A stretch of DNA of 64,000 nucleotides from Sipunculus nudus (GCA_026874595.1 CM049316.1:36930695-36994694), one strand, 5' to 3'. Shown: positions 11,051 through 21,418, counted from the first letter of the stretch. Notes: a model not told the origin generated them from the sequence alone. Translations and numbers: made by a program.

Positions 11051-11600
11051 ACGGATTACTAACGGTACAGAATATTTTCAATTTATGCAATTTCCTTTTG
11101 GGTCTTAAGAAACCAAAGTTCTTACACTAAAAAATGTCAGACATGTAATATAACTTTAAAAAAACACCTATTACATTTAGGCATGCAATTTAACAAAGAG
11201 TTTTTTCCAACATACCATTAATTTAAAAAGATAATTGAATAAGACTGTTACACTGAGGAGATTCGTTTAATTACCCTTGCGTTAATAAAGCTTCTCATGG
11301 TACCTGATTGGGTTAATTTAGTTCTTCTTTCGATAAACATAAAGCAAGATTAAACTTGATGAAACGCCTTTTTTGCCACAGTAACCAAGCACTGCTCTCC
11401 TATTCCATGTTAATATTTTCTCAAAAGCGCAAATGCTCAAGGTAAGATTTTTACAATCAACCCGTGAAGATGCTTTCAATATCAATATATTATAAAAACT
11501 GCTGTTAATGAAATTATCTTTAACTGTTAATAAATCTGTCACAGGTAATATCGTAATTATACTCTTCAAATATGCAAAGTGAACAATTTTTTTTTTAAAT
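11051..11600. other. Intergenic, no gene recognised
   Basis: AT-rich sequence with short frames only and no recognised repeat. A short CTCTCT run closes it. Confidence 0.45.
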
Positions 11601-11619
11601 CTCTCTCTCTCTCCCTCAA

Positions 11620-11899
11620 ACGTTTTTGTGTACCCCGCCCACCCAGGTCAGCATGGTTATAATAATACTAAATATCCAATCAGCATGCAAATACAGTGTT
11701 TCTGGCATTATGGACTCTGTACATTGTCGTACCATCATATAACATCTCTCTACACGTTCCCACTTTATTACCACCTGACGAAGAAGTCTTTGTTCTTCGA
11801 AAGCTCTTGTGTTAATAAACTAGTTAGTCTATTTAAAAGGCGTCACTGTTTATCTTAACTTTCGCATCAACTATAGACTAACACGGCTATACCACTTAT

Positions 11900-11900
<1 letters not shown>
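11620..11900 (+). mobile_element. Penelope-like retroelement tail (candidate)
   Basis: The segment carries a block order I associate with the 3' region of Penelope-like elements: CTGACGA (11775-11781), the hairpin GAAGAA/TTCTTC (11780-11785 with 11793-11798), GAAAGC, then GTTAGTCTAT (11823-11832), which is the exact reverse complement of ATAGACTAAC (11873-11882), and GACTAACACGGCTA at 11877-11890. No reverse transcriptase or GIY-YIG frame is nearby, so at most a truncated end is present. The family assignment rests on remembered motifs and is tentative. Confidence 0.4.

Positions 11901-11902
<2 letters not shown>

Positions 11903-11949
<47 letters not shown>
11903..11949. repeat. (TA)n microsatellite
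   Basis: Starts directly after the Penelope-like tail. The tail may have inserted at, or seeded, this tract. Confidence 0.95.
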
Positions 11950-11952
<3 letters not shown>

Positions 11953-11989
11953 TATACATATATATAAATGTCCTCAATTTTTCCATGAA

Positions 11990-12038
11990 GACTTCTTTCT
12001 TCTTCTTTTTCTTCTTCTTCTTCTTCTATTTTTTTTTC
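11990..12038 (+). repeat. (TTC)n imperfect microsatellite
   Basis: Pyrimidine-rich run of CTT/TTC triplets with interruptions, followed by a T run. Confidence 0.85.
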
Positions 12039-12573
12039 TTAAATTCTGCTCTTGAATGATTTCTTTTCATTCTATCTCCTGTTCCGACTTTTTGTCTAGG
12101 CACATGAATTGTACACTGACATCAATTGTGCAAACACACGTTCAACTAGTATTGTAGGTGCATTATCTATAGGCGCGCTTGCTTTGTGTGTAACTTAAAC
12201 GGTAATAATGCACTTCCCACTAGCGCTTGGCGTTCTCTGAAATTTGGACACCATTTTATTTACCGCTACATTTTCTGGACATCCAGAGTGGACAGTCCAG
12301 CACTGACCACAGGGTTAATGGACACTTCTGTAATGATCAATGATATGTGACAGCTGGACTACCCCTGACCACGGAGAATTATTTGTCAGGCTGGTGTTAA
12401 GAGGCATGGATGGGGATGCATGGAGTTGCAAGTTGCTATGGTAATGTCACGTGATGGTGGCATGAGGTTTATCAAGAAGCGTAAAGCGTAGCAGAAAGTC
12501 GAGTCAGCTACACTTCCGGCCCGCACACCTAGATGAATATAACATATGGTGAGCCCTTATAGATATTAAGGTA
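12039..12573. other. Intergenic, no gene recognised
   Basis: About 530 bp between the TTC tract and the TIR element. Nothing recognised. Confidence 0.45.
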
Positions 12574-13158
12574 GTATCTCACTGGGCTGCGACAGCTTGC
12601 GACTAGTTGGTGACACGACAATTGCGAGAAAATACGCGAATTAGCGACAATTTTCACTTGCTATCACACTGAATCGTACTGACGAAATGTTTGCGAACAT
12701 CGTACGAGTGGTTTTCCCAAAATTCGCCTGGAGTTCGTATACCCGTGGTACGAATGTCGTGCGATGTTCACAAGATATTCGCACAACAATTCGCGATCAG
12801 AATGTCAGATTCTCATTTTTATCTCCAAATATTCGCAATTTAGTTGCATAGGTCGCAAACCCCTCTCAAAGTTGTCTCGCAGTTATTGCACTTCCTGATT
12901 CGTGGAAACTGACTTCAGAATAGTTCGCGACATGTTTGAGACGGGTTTGAGACACAAGCGACGCCTCTGCGACTATTTTGCGAGAAATTTTGTTTTGCGA
13001 ATTTTTTAACATGTTCAAAATTGTGCGACAAGTAAGCGACACTTTGCGGATCACGCGAGGAAATTGAGAACCGCCGCGAATGTTCTAAGACACTTTTGAG
13101 ACTCTCTCGCGAATGCATTCGCAATTTGTCGCAAAGCTGTCGCAGCCCAGTGAGATAC
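12574..13158. mobile_element. 585-bp TIR element, GCGAC-rich (MITE-like)
   Basis: The left end starts GTATCTCACTGGGCTGCGAC. The right end, read in reverse complement from 13158, matches its first 25 bases exactly, then continues as TTGCGACAAATTGCG against TGCGACTAGTTGG on the left. The inside is crowded with CGCGA, GCGAC and TTCGC motifs in both orientations, so much of the element can fold back on itself. The only reading frames (about 60-69 residues) are shadows of these motifs and there is no transposase. I cannot define a target-site duplication: flanks TTAAGGTA and GGGCTTTA differ. A non-autonomous DNA transposon; superfamily not assigned. Confidence 0.85.
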
Positions 13159-14276
13159 GGGCTTTACATTCTAATGTATCTTTTTTTTATAAGGTCCTGA
13201 CTTGAACCTGTTTATATCGAAAGAAGTAATAAAGTGATGGTATTATGTACGCTTTCGACACCAATTTTTCAAGAAGTTTAGATCTAAAAAATTATTGATA
13301 GAGGTCATTGGATATTTTTTTAGCAAATTTCAGAACTGCACAAAAGTTTTGTTTCCTAGGGACCAGGGGCATGAGAGAGATCAGAAGGTTAATCCGAAGG
13401 TTGAACCGTAACCGGTTGATCCCAAGCCTATATATTGTTTATTCATTTAATAGTTTATATTTTATTTATTTTTCTACTGAATTATTAATATAATATGACA
13501 AAACATATAAATTAGTTAATTAAACTGAGCACATTCGGAAACTCATTCCAGAGTAAATTATTGATGTGTAGTTTTCATTTTTTTCAGTATTTCTGGGTGT
13601 GTAAATACGTGTGTCTGTTTGACTGCGTGGTCAGAGGCCCCACCGTTATGGTTTTAGCGCTTAACACATGCATCACGTTTTTTCAGAATTCATTGAAGGG
13701 TCTAATTGGAATGATATTGCATTAGTCAAATATATTTTCAGAATTATTCAGTTTTATTACAGAAATATTCAGGTATATTTCTCTGTCTTTGTAAACACTG
13801 TATCACCATATAATATGTGTATACATGAGTTTATTAATAGTGAAGTGACTTAAAGATAGACAATAGCTTTCATTATAAATGTTATAAAACAAATGGCTGA
13901 TTTTCTTCTTTTTTTCGATACAACAAATCCACTTCGGCAATTTTACAAATGATCACCTATTGCATTCATATAATGGAAATAACAAAGGAAAGTAAATTGA
14001 CCTTCGGGCAATGCAAAGTTTTTATACGTTCTGTTTTATTTTAAGCTTAAATTACGTTGTGGAGCAAGGCCAAATACTCTATTTATGTCACACCGTGTCA
14101 AATTTTAAAACTTTAGTTGTCGTGCTATTAACGTGCGTGCCCTGGACGATTCAGGTCGTGATCAATTAAAACCTAAGATTATCATCTGATGCTCGTTACT
14201 TTGGAGACAAGGAAATAAAACTATATTTCCAAATATTTCTTTCAGTGGTGCACAACAAATATATAAAAACAGCGCG

Positions 14277-14277
<1 letters not shown>
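13159..14277. other. Intergenic, AT-rich, no gene recognised
   Basis: Long AT-rich stretch with only sub-65-residue frames. It could hold the lost 5' part of the downstream retrotransposon, but I see no ORF1-type motif. Confidence 0.45.

Positions 14278-14333
<56 letters not shown>
14278..14333. repeat. (TA)n microsatellite
   Basis: About 28 TA units, followed by a short purine stretch (GAAAGAGAGAA). Confidence 0.95.
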
Positions 14334-14335
<2 letters not shown>

Positions 14336-14571
14336 AACAGAAAGAGAGAATGCACTTTTTTACCACCTTTGAAAAGGTCTTACTATCGATATGATGGTAT
14401 ACATTTTAGTAAATTCGGCACAATTGCAATGACCGGACAAATTGCCTCAAGCGTTCGATATTTTCAAAAATCGATGTACACTAGTGAAGACAGCCTAATG
14501 GAATCTCAAAATTTTCACGGCGATCAAACAAAAACATCCATATAACAGATGATTATTTACTAAGGAATTCA

Positions 14572-16056
14572 GTGGATGTGTACTCTGATCAGGTTATAAG
14601 TCCTAACGTTAGTATTACAGAACAAACAAGCTCTCACTTATCAGATATTTATCAAGCATTACCTAGCACCAAACCAATTACACCCGATAATGAAATTCCA
14701 CCCTCTCTTCCTTCTATTTTGTCTCAAAACCCAAGTATATATTCTGATTTTAAGCAATATCGACTAGCTAACCAGGGTACCATATTAGGTCATCTTAACG
14801 TTCGTAGTTTGCTACCCAAAATAGAGGAGATTCGCCTCTTGTGTTCTAGTTTAAACCCTCATGTTTTATCATTAACAGAATCATGGTTAGATAACCACGT
14901 TTTTGATTCAGAGATACAAATTGATGATTATACGATTTTTAGATCAGACAGGAATCGGCATGGCGGAGGAGTTCTCACGTATGAGTTATCGTCGTTAAAA
15001 CCGGAGTTGGTCACTTTAAACTCAAATGTCGTTGAATGTGTATGGGTTAAAATAATTTTGGGGAGAAAACCGGTCTTAATCGGTTCTATATATAGACCGC
15101 CTAACTCCAGTTCCAGTTACATTGATGAATTACTCGATTTACTTGCTTCTGCCCTTAACTCATTCAAACATGTTGTATTACTTGGCGATTTCAATGTAGA
15201 CTGCTTACGCTCTGAAACTTATATTACTAGTAAACTGGACTTGCTCGAAAAAATCTTAGGTCTTAAACAACTTGTAACAGAGCCTACTCGTATTACTCAG
15301 CTCACCTCTACAATGATCGACTTGATATTTTCTTCACATCCTAGCATGCATTCAAATGTGAAAGTTCATCCTTTATGTATAAGTGATCATTTTCTTGTGA
15401 CTACCGTTTTGAATAGACCACCTAGGGTCACAGTTACAAAATCCGGATATTACCGTACCCTTCGTAAATTCAATGAATACAAATTTACCGATGAATTATC
15501 GAAATCCAATTTTTTTTCAAGAATTATGCAACTTTCTGATGTAAACTTAGCCTGGGAAATGTGGCGCTATGAATTTCTGAGAATTTCTAATAACAACGCG
15601 CCTTTTATTCGACGTCGCACCAAAGCTCGCGAAAATAAATGGTTCAAAAATGATTTACTTAATGAGATTCACTTGCGTGATTATGCACATCGGAACGCAT
15701 TAAGAACAAATCACAGTAATGACTGGTCTGCGTACCGACATCAGCGAAATTATGTTACAAATCTTATCAGATCCACTCGTAGACAGTATTATGCCACGCT
15801 GATACAAAAAAATGGCTCCAACCCTGGTTGTGTGTGGAAAGCTTTAAAACACATACTGCCTTCGAAAACCTCCTCGAATAAAGAAAGCGGAAAGATTGAC
15901 CCTGATAAATTTAACCATTACTTTACTTCTGTTGGAAAAAATATTAACGATAAATTTCCGAAAACAATATTTACCTGCGATCATATTGGTAACCCGAATT
16001 TGGAATCTTTTGATTTTAATTCAGTTTGGGTCAATTTGTTTTATCACAGTTGTTGA
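14572..16056 (+). pseudogene. Retrotransposon endonuclease (APE-type) and linker
   Basis: The reading frame covers 494 codons from a GTG (no ATG is available). The endonuclease domain spans about residues 70-280, with the metal and DNA-binding motifs of the APE fold in order: GHLNVRS (N76), LTESWL (E103), YTIFRSDR then GGG (120-133), IYRPP (Y174), LLGDFN (D206, N208), and SDH (271-273). It would nick the target strand to prime reverse transcription. A basic linker rich in Arg and Asn follows (about 340-420). The frame runs into a +1-type shift at about 16026 and ends in unrelated residues. The catalytic residues look intact, so loss of function comes from downstream damage and the missing 5' end. 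Confidence 0.88.
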
Positions 16057-17546
16057 AAGTAAACTCCAGTATGAAAGAAGATATACTGGGAATGTCAGGA
16101 TTTTTCCTTAAGATAGCCGCACCTTATATTTCAGCTCCATTAGCCCACATATTTAACATCTCACTTCAAACCGGCGAGTTTCCAGCAGATTGGAAGACCG
16201 CTAGGATCACTCCTATATACAAAGGATCTGGATGTAAGGATGATCCAAATAACTACCGACCGATCTCAGTTATAGGCCATGTGCCAAAAATAATAGAACA
16301 ATTCGTTAAATCGCGCCTCATTACGTTTTTTGAAAGTAATAATCTGTTTTCGGATAAACAATTCGCTTATCTTCCTAATCGTTCAACTTCATTTGCCTTG
16401 CACAGCATAATTGACGAATGCTTAATCAGTCTTAATAACAATAATGTTACCGCCGCATGTTTCCTCGATGTAAAAAAAGGTTTTGATAGCCTTGATCATA
16501 CTGTCTTACTTACAAAAATGAGCGACTATGGCATAAAAGGTATACCGCTTATGTGGTCCGAAAACTACCTGTCTAATCGTTAGTAAGTGGTTTATTCTAA
16601 TGGATTGCTTTCAGAACCACGCACCTTGGACATAGGTACCCCACAGGGCACTGTCCTTGGACCTATATTTTTCCTTTTTTATCTAAATGATCTTCCAATG
16701 TTCCTCAGTGAGAAATGCGTCAGTTATGCTGATGATATTTCAATTTATTCTTCAGCGAATTCAGCCGAGTCATTACAAGTAAATCTCGAAATTGCACTTA
16801 AATGGTTTAGAGAGAATCGACTGAGTATAAATCCCCAAAAATCATCATTCATATTATTTGGCCCCAAGTCTAAAACCAATGGAAATCAACTGAACATTTC
16901 CATGGATAACATTACAGTGATGCCGGTTGAACACACAAAGCTTTTAGGTGTTATCATCGACGCTGGTCTTACATGGAAAAAACATATTCAACTGGTGTGC
17001 GACAAAATAGTATCAAAACTAGGTCTCCTTTTCAGATTAAGTAAAACCTTAGATGTCTTTAGCTTAAACACACTTTACAATGCCTTAATTCAGAGTCACA
17101 TTGATTATTGTATATCTGTCTGGGGTAATTCCTCCAAAACGCATTTATTACAACTCCAAAAACTTCAAAATAGAGCTGCTAGAATCGTTACTAAAACTTA
17201 TGATACCAATATATCCTCTACATCATTGATTGCAACATTGGGTTGGATGAATGTTAAACAGAGATACCAATATTTTGTTTCTTTAATGGTCTTTAAATGT
17301 TTGTCTGGTAATGTCCCTCCCTCTCTTACGCATACGTTCAACCGTGTTAATAGTGCATATAATACTCGTTTTTCTCAGGGCTTCAATTTATCATTACCTA
17401 AACCAAACAGAGAATCCTTCAAAGCAAGTCTTGCATATGCTGGTCCCATCCACTGGAATTCTTTACCTGTAAGTGTCAAATCTGCAACCAGTCTCTGCCA
17501 GTTTAAATCATTGTACAAGCAATTTATGCCATATAATTTTTCATAA
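16026..17546 (+). pseudogene. Retrotransposon reverse transcriptase
   Basis: Continues the same protein in another frame. The first part (185 codons) has ITPIYKG, NNYRPIS, the finger motif QFAYLPNRST and the catalytic FLDVKKGFD (first Asp at 148). TAG and TAA then interrupt at 16581-16586. The second part (319 codons from 16587) has GTPQGTVLGP and the YADD catalytic pair (residues 47-50), then KLLGV and a Trp/Arg-rich C-terminal region typical of this LINE group (LQNRAARIV, HWNSLP). Small departures from the usual motifs (KGFD for KAFD, FAYLP for FGFRP) agree with neutral decay. The final stop at 17544-17546 looks like the genuine protein end. Confidence 0.9.
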
Positions 17547-17826
17547 TTGTTCACAGTTGCCTTTTCGTCTTTGTATTCATTATCTATATATCTGTGTCAT
17601 TATGTAATATATTTATTGTGAAATCACGATCTTACATGTTTTAATTTTTAGTCAGGCCTCTTATTTAAATTTATTTACTCAATATTCGTGTATATCATTT
17701 AAGAATTTTTTTTCTATGATCATTTTAAACCATGTATGTATAACTGTTTTTTATGTATGCATGTATTTTAGTTTCAGTTCTTTCATATTTGCTTTTTTAT
17801 CTGTGTACTTATCTATATCATCTAGA
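17547..17826 (+). other. 3' UTR of the CR1/L2-type element
   Basis: AT- and T-rich sequence from the reverse transcriptase stop to the terminal stem-loop. No coding content. Confidence 0.75.
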
Positions 17827-17872
17827 CCAGGACCCTATTGAAAAACAGCTTTTGCTGAATAGGCTATCCTGG
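17827..17872 (+). promoter_or_regulatory. 3' stem-loop of the non-LTR element
   Basis: Three nested stems: CCAGGA (17827-17832) with TCCTGG (17867-17872), CCTATT (17834-17839) with AATAGG (17858-17863), and CAGC (17846-17849) with GCTG (17854-17857), closing on a TTTT loop. In CR1/L2-type LINEs a 3' hairpin next to a short tandem tail is thought to be the site the element's reverse transcriptase recognises. Confidence 0.8.
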
Positions 17873-17883
17873 TTAAATATGTA

Positions 17884-17908
17884 TTATAAATAAATAAATA
17901 AATAAAAT
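17884..17908 (+). repeat. (TAAA)n tail of the element
   Basis: About five TAAA units lying 11 bp after the stem-loop. They mark the 3' end of the retrotransposon copy. Confidence 0.85.
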
Positions 17909-18195
17909 AGAGGCACATGCAATCTCTGTTTAATTTCCATTATACATAGATATGTAGATAACGTGCAATATAAAAAAATATTGAATTAAATAAAGTATAA
18001 ATACATAAAATTTTCTTAACATTTACTGTAATTAAATGATACAAACAGATTATGATTTAATTTTTAAGTTTTGATTTTTACTTTTCCATGTGATTCCCTA
18101 AGCTTGTATTATTAAGACCTTAGCTCAAGAAACTTTGTTGTTGTATTCTGTGCACGGCATGTTAAGTAGTTGGGAAATTAAAAGAAAAGTCAGAG

Positions 18196-18200
<5 letters not shown>
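17909..18200. other. Intergenic, no gene recognised
   Basis: AT-rich flank of the retrotransposon. Nothing recognised. Confidence 0.45.
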
Positions 18201-18243
<43 letters not shown>

Positions 18244-18395
18244 CAAATGAAAGACCAAAAGAGAGAGATGAAAAAAAGGAATTAAATCGGGACAGAATGG
18301 ATAGTGATGATGGTAAGAAATGAAACAGGAAAATGATAAATAATAAAAAAATTAGGAAATTTAAGATAAAAAAAACAGGGAAAGAAAACAATTAT
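18201..18395 (+). repeat. (TA)n followed by a polypurine stretch
   Basis: TA units at 18201-18240 are followed by about 150 bp that is mostly A and G on the plus strand. The Phe/Ser-rich minus-strand frame here is only a shadow of that composition. The TA-then-purine arrangement repeats the one at 3429-3483. Confidence 0.85.
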
Positions 18396-19707
18396 TCTGC
18401 ATTTTTACAGCAGCTATGAATGTTCAACAAAAATTCAGCAATGCCTAGAAGTTATTATTTTCATTCACAATTTATTGTTCCAATATATGGCGTCTTTGAA
18501 CTCTAGATAATACCTTGAACGTTTTATAAAAAAATAGACCAGAAACCTCCGATCCTACGGAACACAGGCTGCCCGCACAATGAAAAACCACGCTCTCAGT
18601 GGTCTGATTACAATTCGTTGCTCTGTGCGCACCCTGGTGTTCTTGAGTAACTTGCCAGAGAAAGCAGCGGTTAGTCGAAGAGGTTTCTGGAACGACTGCA
18701 GTGTATAACCGCTGCGAGAGGAATATAATTAACTGCACAATAGATTTTAATAGGTTAATTTAACAGGTTAATAGATGGCATTAATGAACATAATTCGTTT
18801 AATAAATACTACCTAAATCAAAACGAAGCTTACCTTTTCTAAGGTATGAACTAATTCCTCAATTTTCACTTTCATCTAAGAGAACTATTATCCGCACGAT
18901 GTCCAACGGACCTCAACGGTATTGCCGTCTAACTAAACGCGCCAGTTTTCTAATTTAATCATCAACTATGCACTCTTCAGCTTTTTTATTTAATTAAGTA
19001 AATAATAAACCCAATATGGAGTGCCTCCCTTGTGCCTTGCAAATTGCATTCCTTGTATCAAAGTACAGCGTCTAAGAAACATTGTTTTGCTGGGCAATTA
19101 ACCGTTGCTGTATTATAATACAACATATTCCGTAAAGATCCAGGGACAATAAAACAGGATGTGATTCTAATATTGCGCAAGATACAGAAAGGCGCGACTA
19201 CAGCTGGGGAGATTCAACCGGATCCTGAATGTATCGGTTTTGTTTCGGCAAATAATAGCTTGCGGGGGATAGTGACTGGATCCTCTCGGTATTCCTGCAC
19301 AGTGGCTGCTGGAAAAGTAGCAGAATTATAGTCAAATCCTCTGCGGACCAGGAAGCCGCGGCAGTTTAATGATTTACCACGGGATTTACGTTTAGGTATG
19401 TTAGTGCGAGCTCACAACAAGCGTGCTCTGGTATACAATGGGTCTTTGAAACTCGTTCGTCATAGATATGATATCTGATGATCACGAAACATAAAATGAT
19501 ATCTGATTTACAGGATTTTACATTAGTTTACAGTTACACTTTGATCATTCAAAGTAGTACCTCATGAAAAGCTACCAGGGCTCCATACTTCAGTGTTGGT
19601 ATGGGACAAGGTATAGGTCCGTTCAAATTTCTATATAAAATCTTTAATCTCATGTTATGTACAACGCTGTGAGCCTGTAATCTGCTTTGTAAATAAGATA
19701 TGTGGCG
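18396..19707. other. Intergenic, no gene recognised
   Basis: Mixed composition, somewhat more GC-rich at 19180-19440, without a domain-bearing frame. An 88-residue frame at 18472-18738 (minus) has no recognisable features. Confidence 0.4.
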
Positions 19708-19930
19708 AATGGGGAAAGACGTAGCCTCGTGGTTAGGGCATTGGACTTCGAAGTTGAAGGTCCCTGGTACGCACCCCGCCGGTACCTCCATAGCATAATG
19801 ATGAAATCTCGCTGAACCTCAGAGATTCGCTCTAATGTCTTAACGACAGGTTATGAGTTCTGGATTATTCCTAACCCCGTGCATGCATATAAAACCTGAA
19901 ATCCATAAGGCTTAATAATAAACATATAAT
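19708..19930 (+). mobile_element. tRNA-derived SINE, tRNA-Arg-like head
   Basis: The head has an A-box region TAGCCTCGTGGTTAGGGC, an anticodon-arm region TTGGACTTCGAAGTTG that resembles tRNA-Arg(TCG), and a decayed B box GGTACGCACCCC (expected GGTTCGAATCC). A tail of about 120 bp follows, with TCGCTCTAATGTCTTAACGA, CCCCGTGCATGCAT and an AATAATAAACA end. The tail recurs in diverged form at 28335-28440, which supports a dispersed SINE rather than a tRNA gene. Confidence 0.6.
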
Positions 19931-20077
19931 TCTTACAGACCCTGCATGGAGGATCCGTACAGATAATTCACCCTCATTCAATAAACAGTGCCACCAAGAA
20001 GCCATGGACCTATCCTTATAAAAAAAAACATCAGTGCTGATATTCAGAACCTACCTGAAAATCAGTTATGTTAAACT

Positions 20078-20535
20078 AAAGTCCGGACTCGAGTTCGCTT
20101 TTTAATGACTAGTGCTACAGGGTCCTGGACTCGGATTCTAACTAAAGAAATCGGAAAGATTCCATCTCGAGTCCAGTAGAAAAGAAACCTTTGCCACAAG
20201 TGCTATTAAGACGGTACATATTGCTGAACTGCAAACAGAATAAATTTAATAAAAAATAAGACTATACATACCAAGTTTTATCTCTACATCAGGGGTAAAG
20301 GTAATTAAACATTCAGGCAGAGGGCACTTGTAAATTAACATTACATTGCCTGGTTATCTGAAGTATCCTTTGAAAATTCTTTAAATAAGAAGATTTGTAT
20401 TGGACTCTGACTCCGGCCTGGACTCAAATCGGAATCGAAGAAGGCAGACTTGGAATCGAACCTCAAGGACTCGGACTAAATTTGACTCGAGTGGTCTGGA
20501 CTCGGATTTGCACCGGACTCGGATGGTGTGAACAT
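20078..20535 (+). repeat. GACTCG-rich dispersed repeat, copy 3
   Basis: The left arm has CTGGACTCGGATTC and CTCGAGTCCAG. The middle has CATACCAAGTTTTATCTCTAC. The right arm has repeated GGACTCGGA blocks ending CTCGGATGGTGTGAAC. Block order matches copies 1 and 4; the spacing inside the middle differs by small indels. Confidence 0.6.
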
Positions 20536-20986
20536 CGGAAAATATATCCGAGTTTCTATTGCAAGGATACTTTAAATTTAAATAATGTATTTAAATTACA
20601 GTGCAGCTACGGTACCAGTGTCTGGATAGCCGTTATTACACGCGTCAGTTTAGTTATAAATCAATACAGACTGTAAGGGCGCACCCTGTGTTTGGACCAA
20701 AGTCACATCTAAAACTGCACCACATTAGTAATATCGTTGTACACAGCGAGAAATCTAAGAGTGAGGAATAAACCCAAATAAATACATCGGAATATGTAAA
20801 GCAAAGTGTAGGTCCAATCTCCATATAAACCGATGTCGTTTCCAGCTCCTCACTCAGCTTGGTTGGCAAACACGTCATGTTGGTGTGCACTCAGAAAATC
20901 AAAAACTAGGGAGTTTAATCAATATGCCTATAGATATAGAGGTATACTTTTCGCACATTGTGGGTGTTGTTCGAACGTACATACGT
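20536..20986. other. Spacer between repeat and TRIM-like element
   Basis: About 450 bp with short overlapping frames and nothing recognisable. Confidence 0.4.
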
Positions 20987-21142
20987 TGTTACGAAGACAA
21001 ATTGTTAAGGGGAAAATTTTGAGGCGATCCGGGATTCGAACCCATATCGATGGCGCACAAGCCCGGCGTGCCAACCGCTTCGCTAGCAAAGCAAGCTTCA
21101 CTAGCGAGAGAGTTCGGTCCGCTTTTATGTCACCGCGTAACA
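20987..21142 (-). repeat. TRIM-like LTR (3' LTR) with tRNA-like A and B boxes
   Basis: On the minus strand the A box TAGCGAAGCGG is at 21085-21075 and the B box GGGTTCGAATCCC at 21043-21031. The spacing of about 42 nt is that of a tRNA gene (T8 to the T-arm). This suggests an internal polymerase III promoter inside the LTR. Confidence 0.75.
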
Positions 21143-21261
21143 CACCCCCTCTTAAGAGCGGTCTGCTATCAGATCAAGACTAATTATCCAAGGAGTCACA
21201 CTTTGGTGAGCTTATTTCCTGGACCACAAAGTTCACCGTCACGTTGGACGAGCCCTAATTT

Positions 21262-21418
21262 TGTTACGAAGACAAATTGTTAAGGGGAACATTTTTGGGT
21301 CGATCCGGGATTCGAACCCATAACGGTGGCGCACAAGTCCAGCGTACCAACCGCTTCGCTAGCAAAGCAAGCTTCACTAGCGAGACAGTTCGGTCCGCTT
21401 TTATGTCACCCCGTAACA
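21262..21418 (-). repeat. TRIM-like LTR (5' LTR) with tRNA-like A and B boxes
   Basis: A box at 21361-21351 and an intact B box GGGTTCGAATCCC at 21319-21307 on the minus strand. It differs from its partner LTR at a handful of positions, so the insertion is not brand new. Confidence 0.75.

Larger units (their letters stand above)
14488..17908 (+). mobile_element. CR1/L2-type non-LTR retrotransposon, 5'-truncated and inactive
   Basis: One element about 3.4 kb long: apurinic-type endonuclease, then reverse transcriptase, a 3' UTR of about 340 bp, a 3' stem-loop, and a short TAAA tandem tail. The frame is open from 14488 upstream of the endonuclease but has no ATG there, and no ORF1 is visible, so the 5' end is probably missing. 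The coding region has one frameshift (about 16026-16056) and a TAG TAA pair at 16581-16586. The organisation, the GHLNVRS and YADD motifs and the microsatellite tail fit the CR1/L2/Daphne group of animal LINEs. I could not find a target-site duplication. Confidence 0.9.
20987..21418 (-). mobile_element. TRIM-like miniature LTR retrotransposon, complete copy
   Basis: Two near-identical direct repeats of 156-157 bp (20987-21142 and 21262-21418) enclose 119 bp. On the plus strand each starts TGTTACG and ends CGTAACA, the TG...CA ends and short inverted repeats of LTRs. Read on the minus strand, the 5' LTR (21418-21262) is followed by a decayed primer-binding site containing GGGCTCGTCC, and the internal region ends in the purine tract AAGAGGGGGTG directly before the 3' LTR. 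There is no coding capacity, so movement would need enzymes from another element. Flanks ACGT (20983-20986) and ACAT (21419-21422) may be a 4-bp target duplication with one mismatch. Confidence 0.8.

Noticed and set aside
11775-11802. A canonical hammerhead ribozyme
   Set aside because: The core order is present but stem II would have to use conserved core bases; kept only as a tentative finding.
20987-21418. tRNA genes or an ordinary tRNA SINE at the A/B-box sequences
   Set aside because: The acceptor stem does not pair, the anticodon arm is poor, and the sequence is bounded as an LTR with primer site and purine tract.
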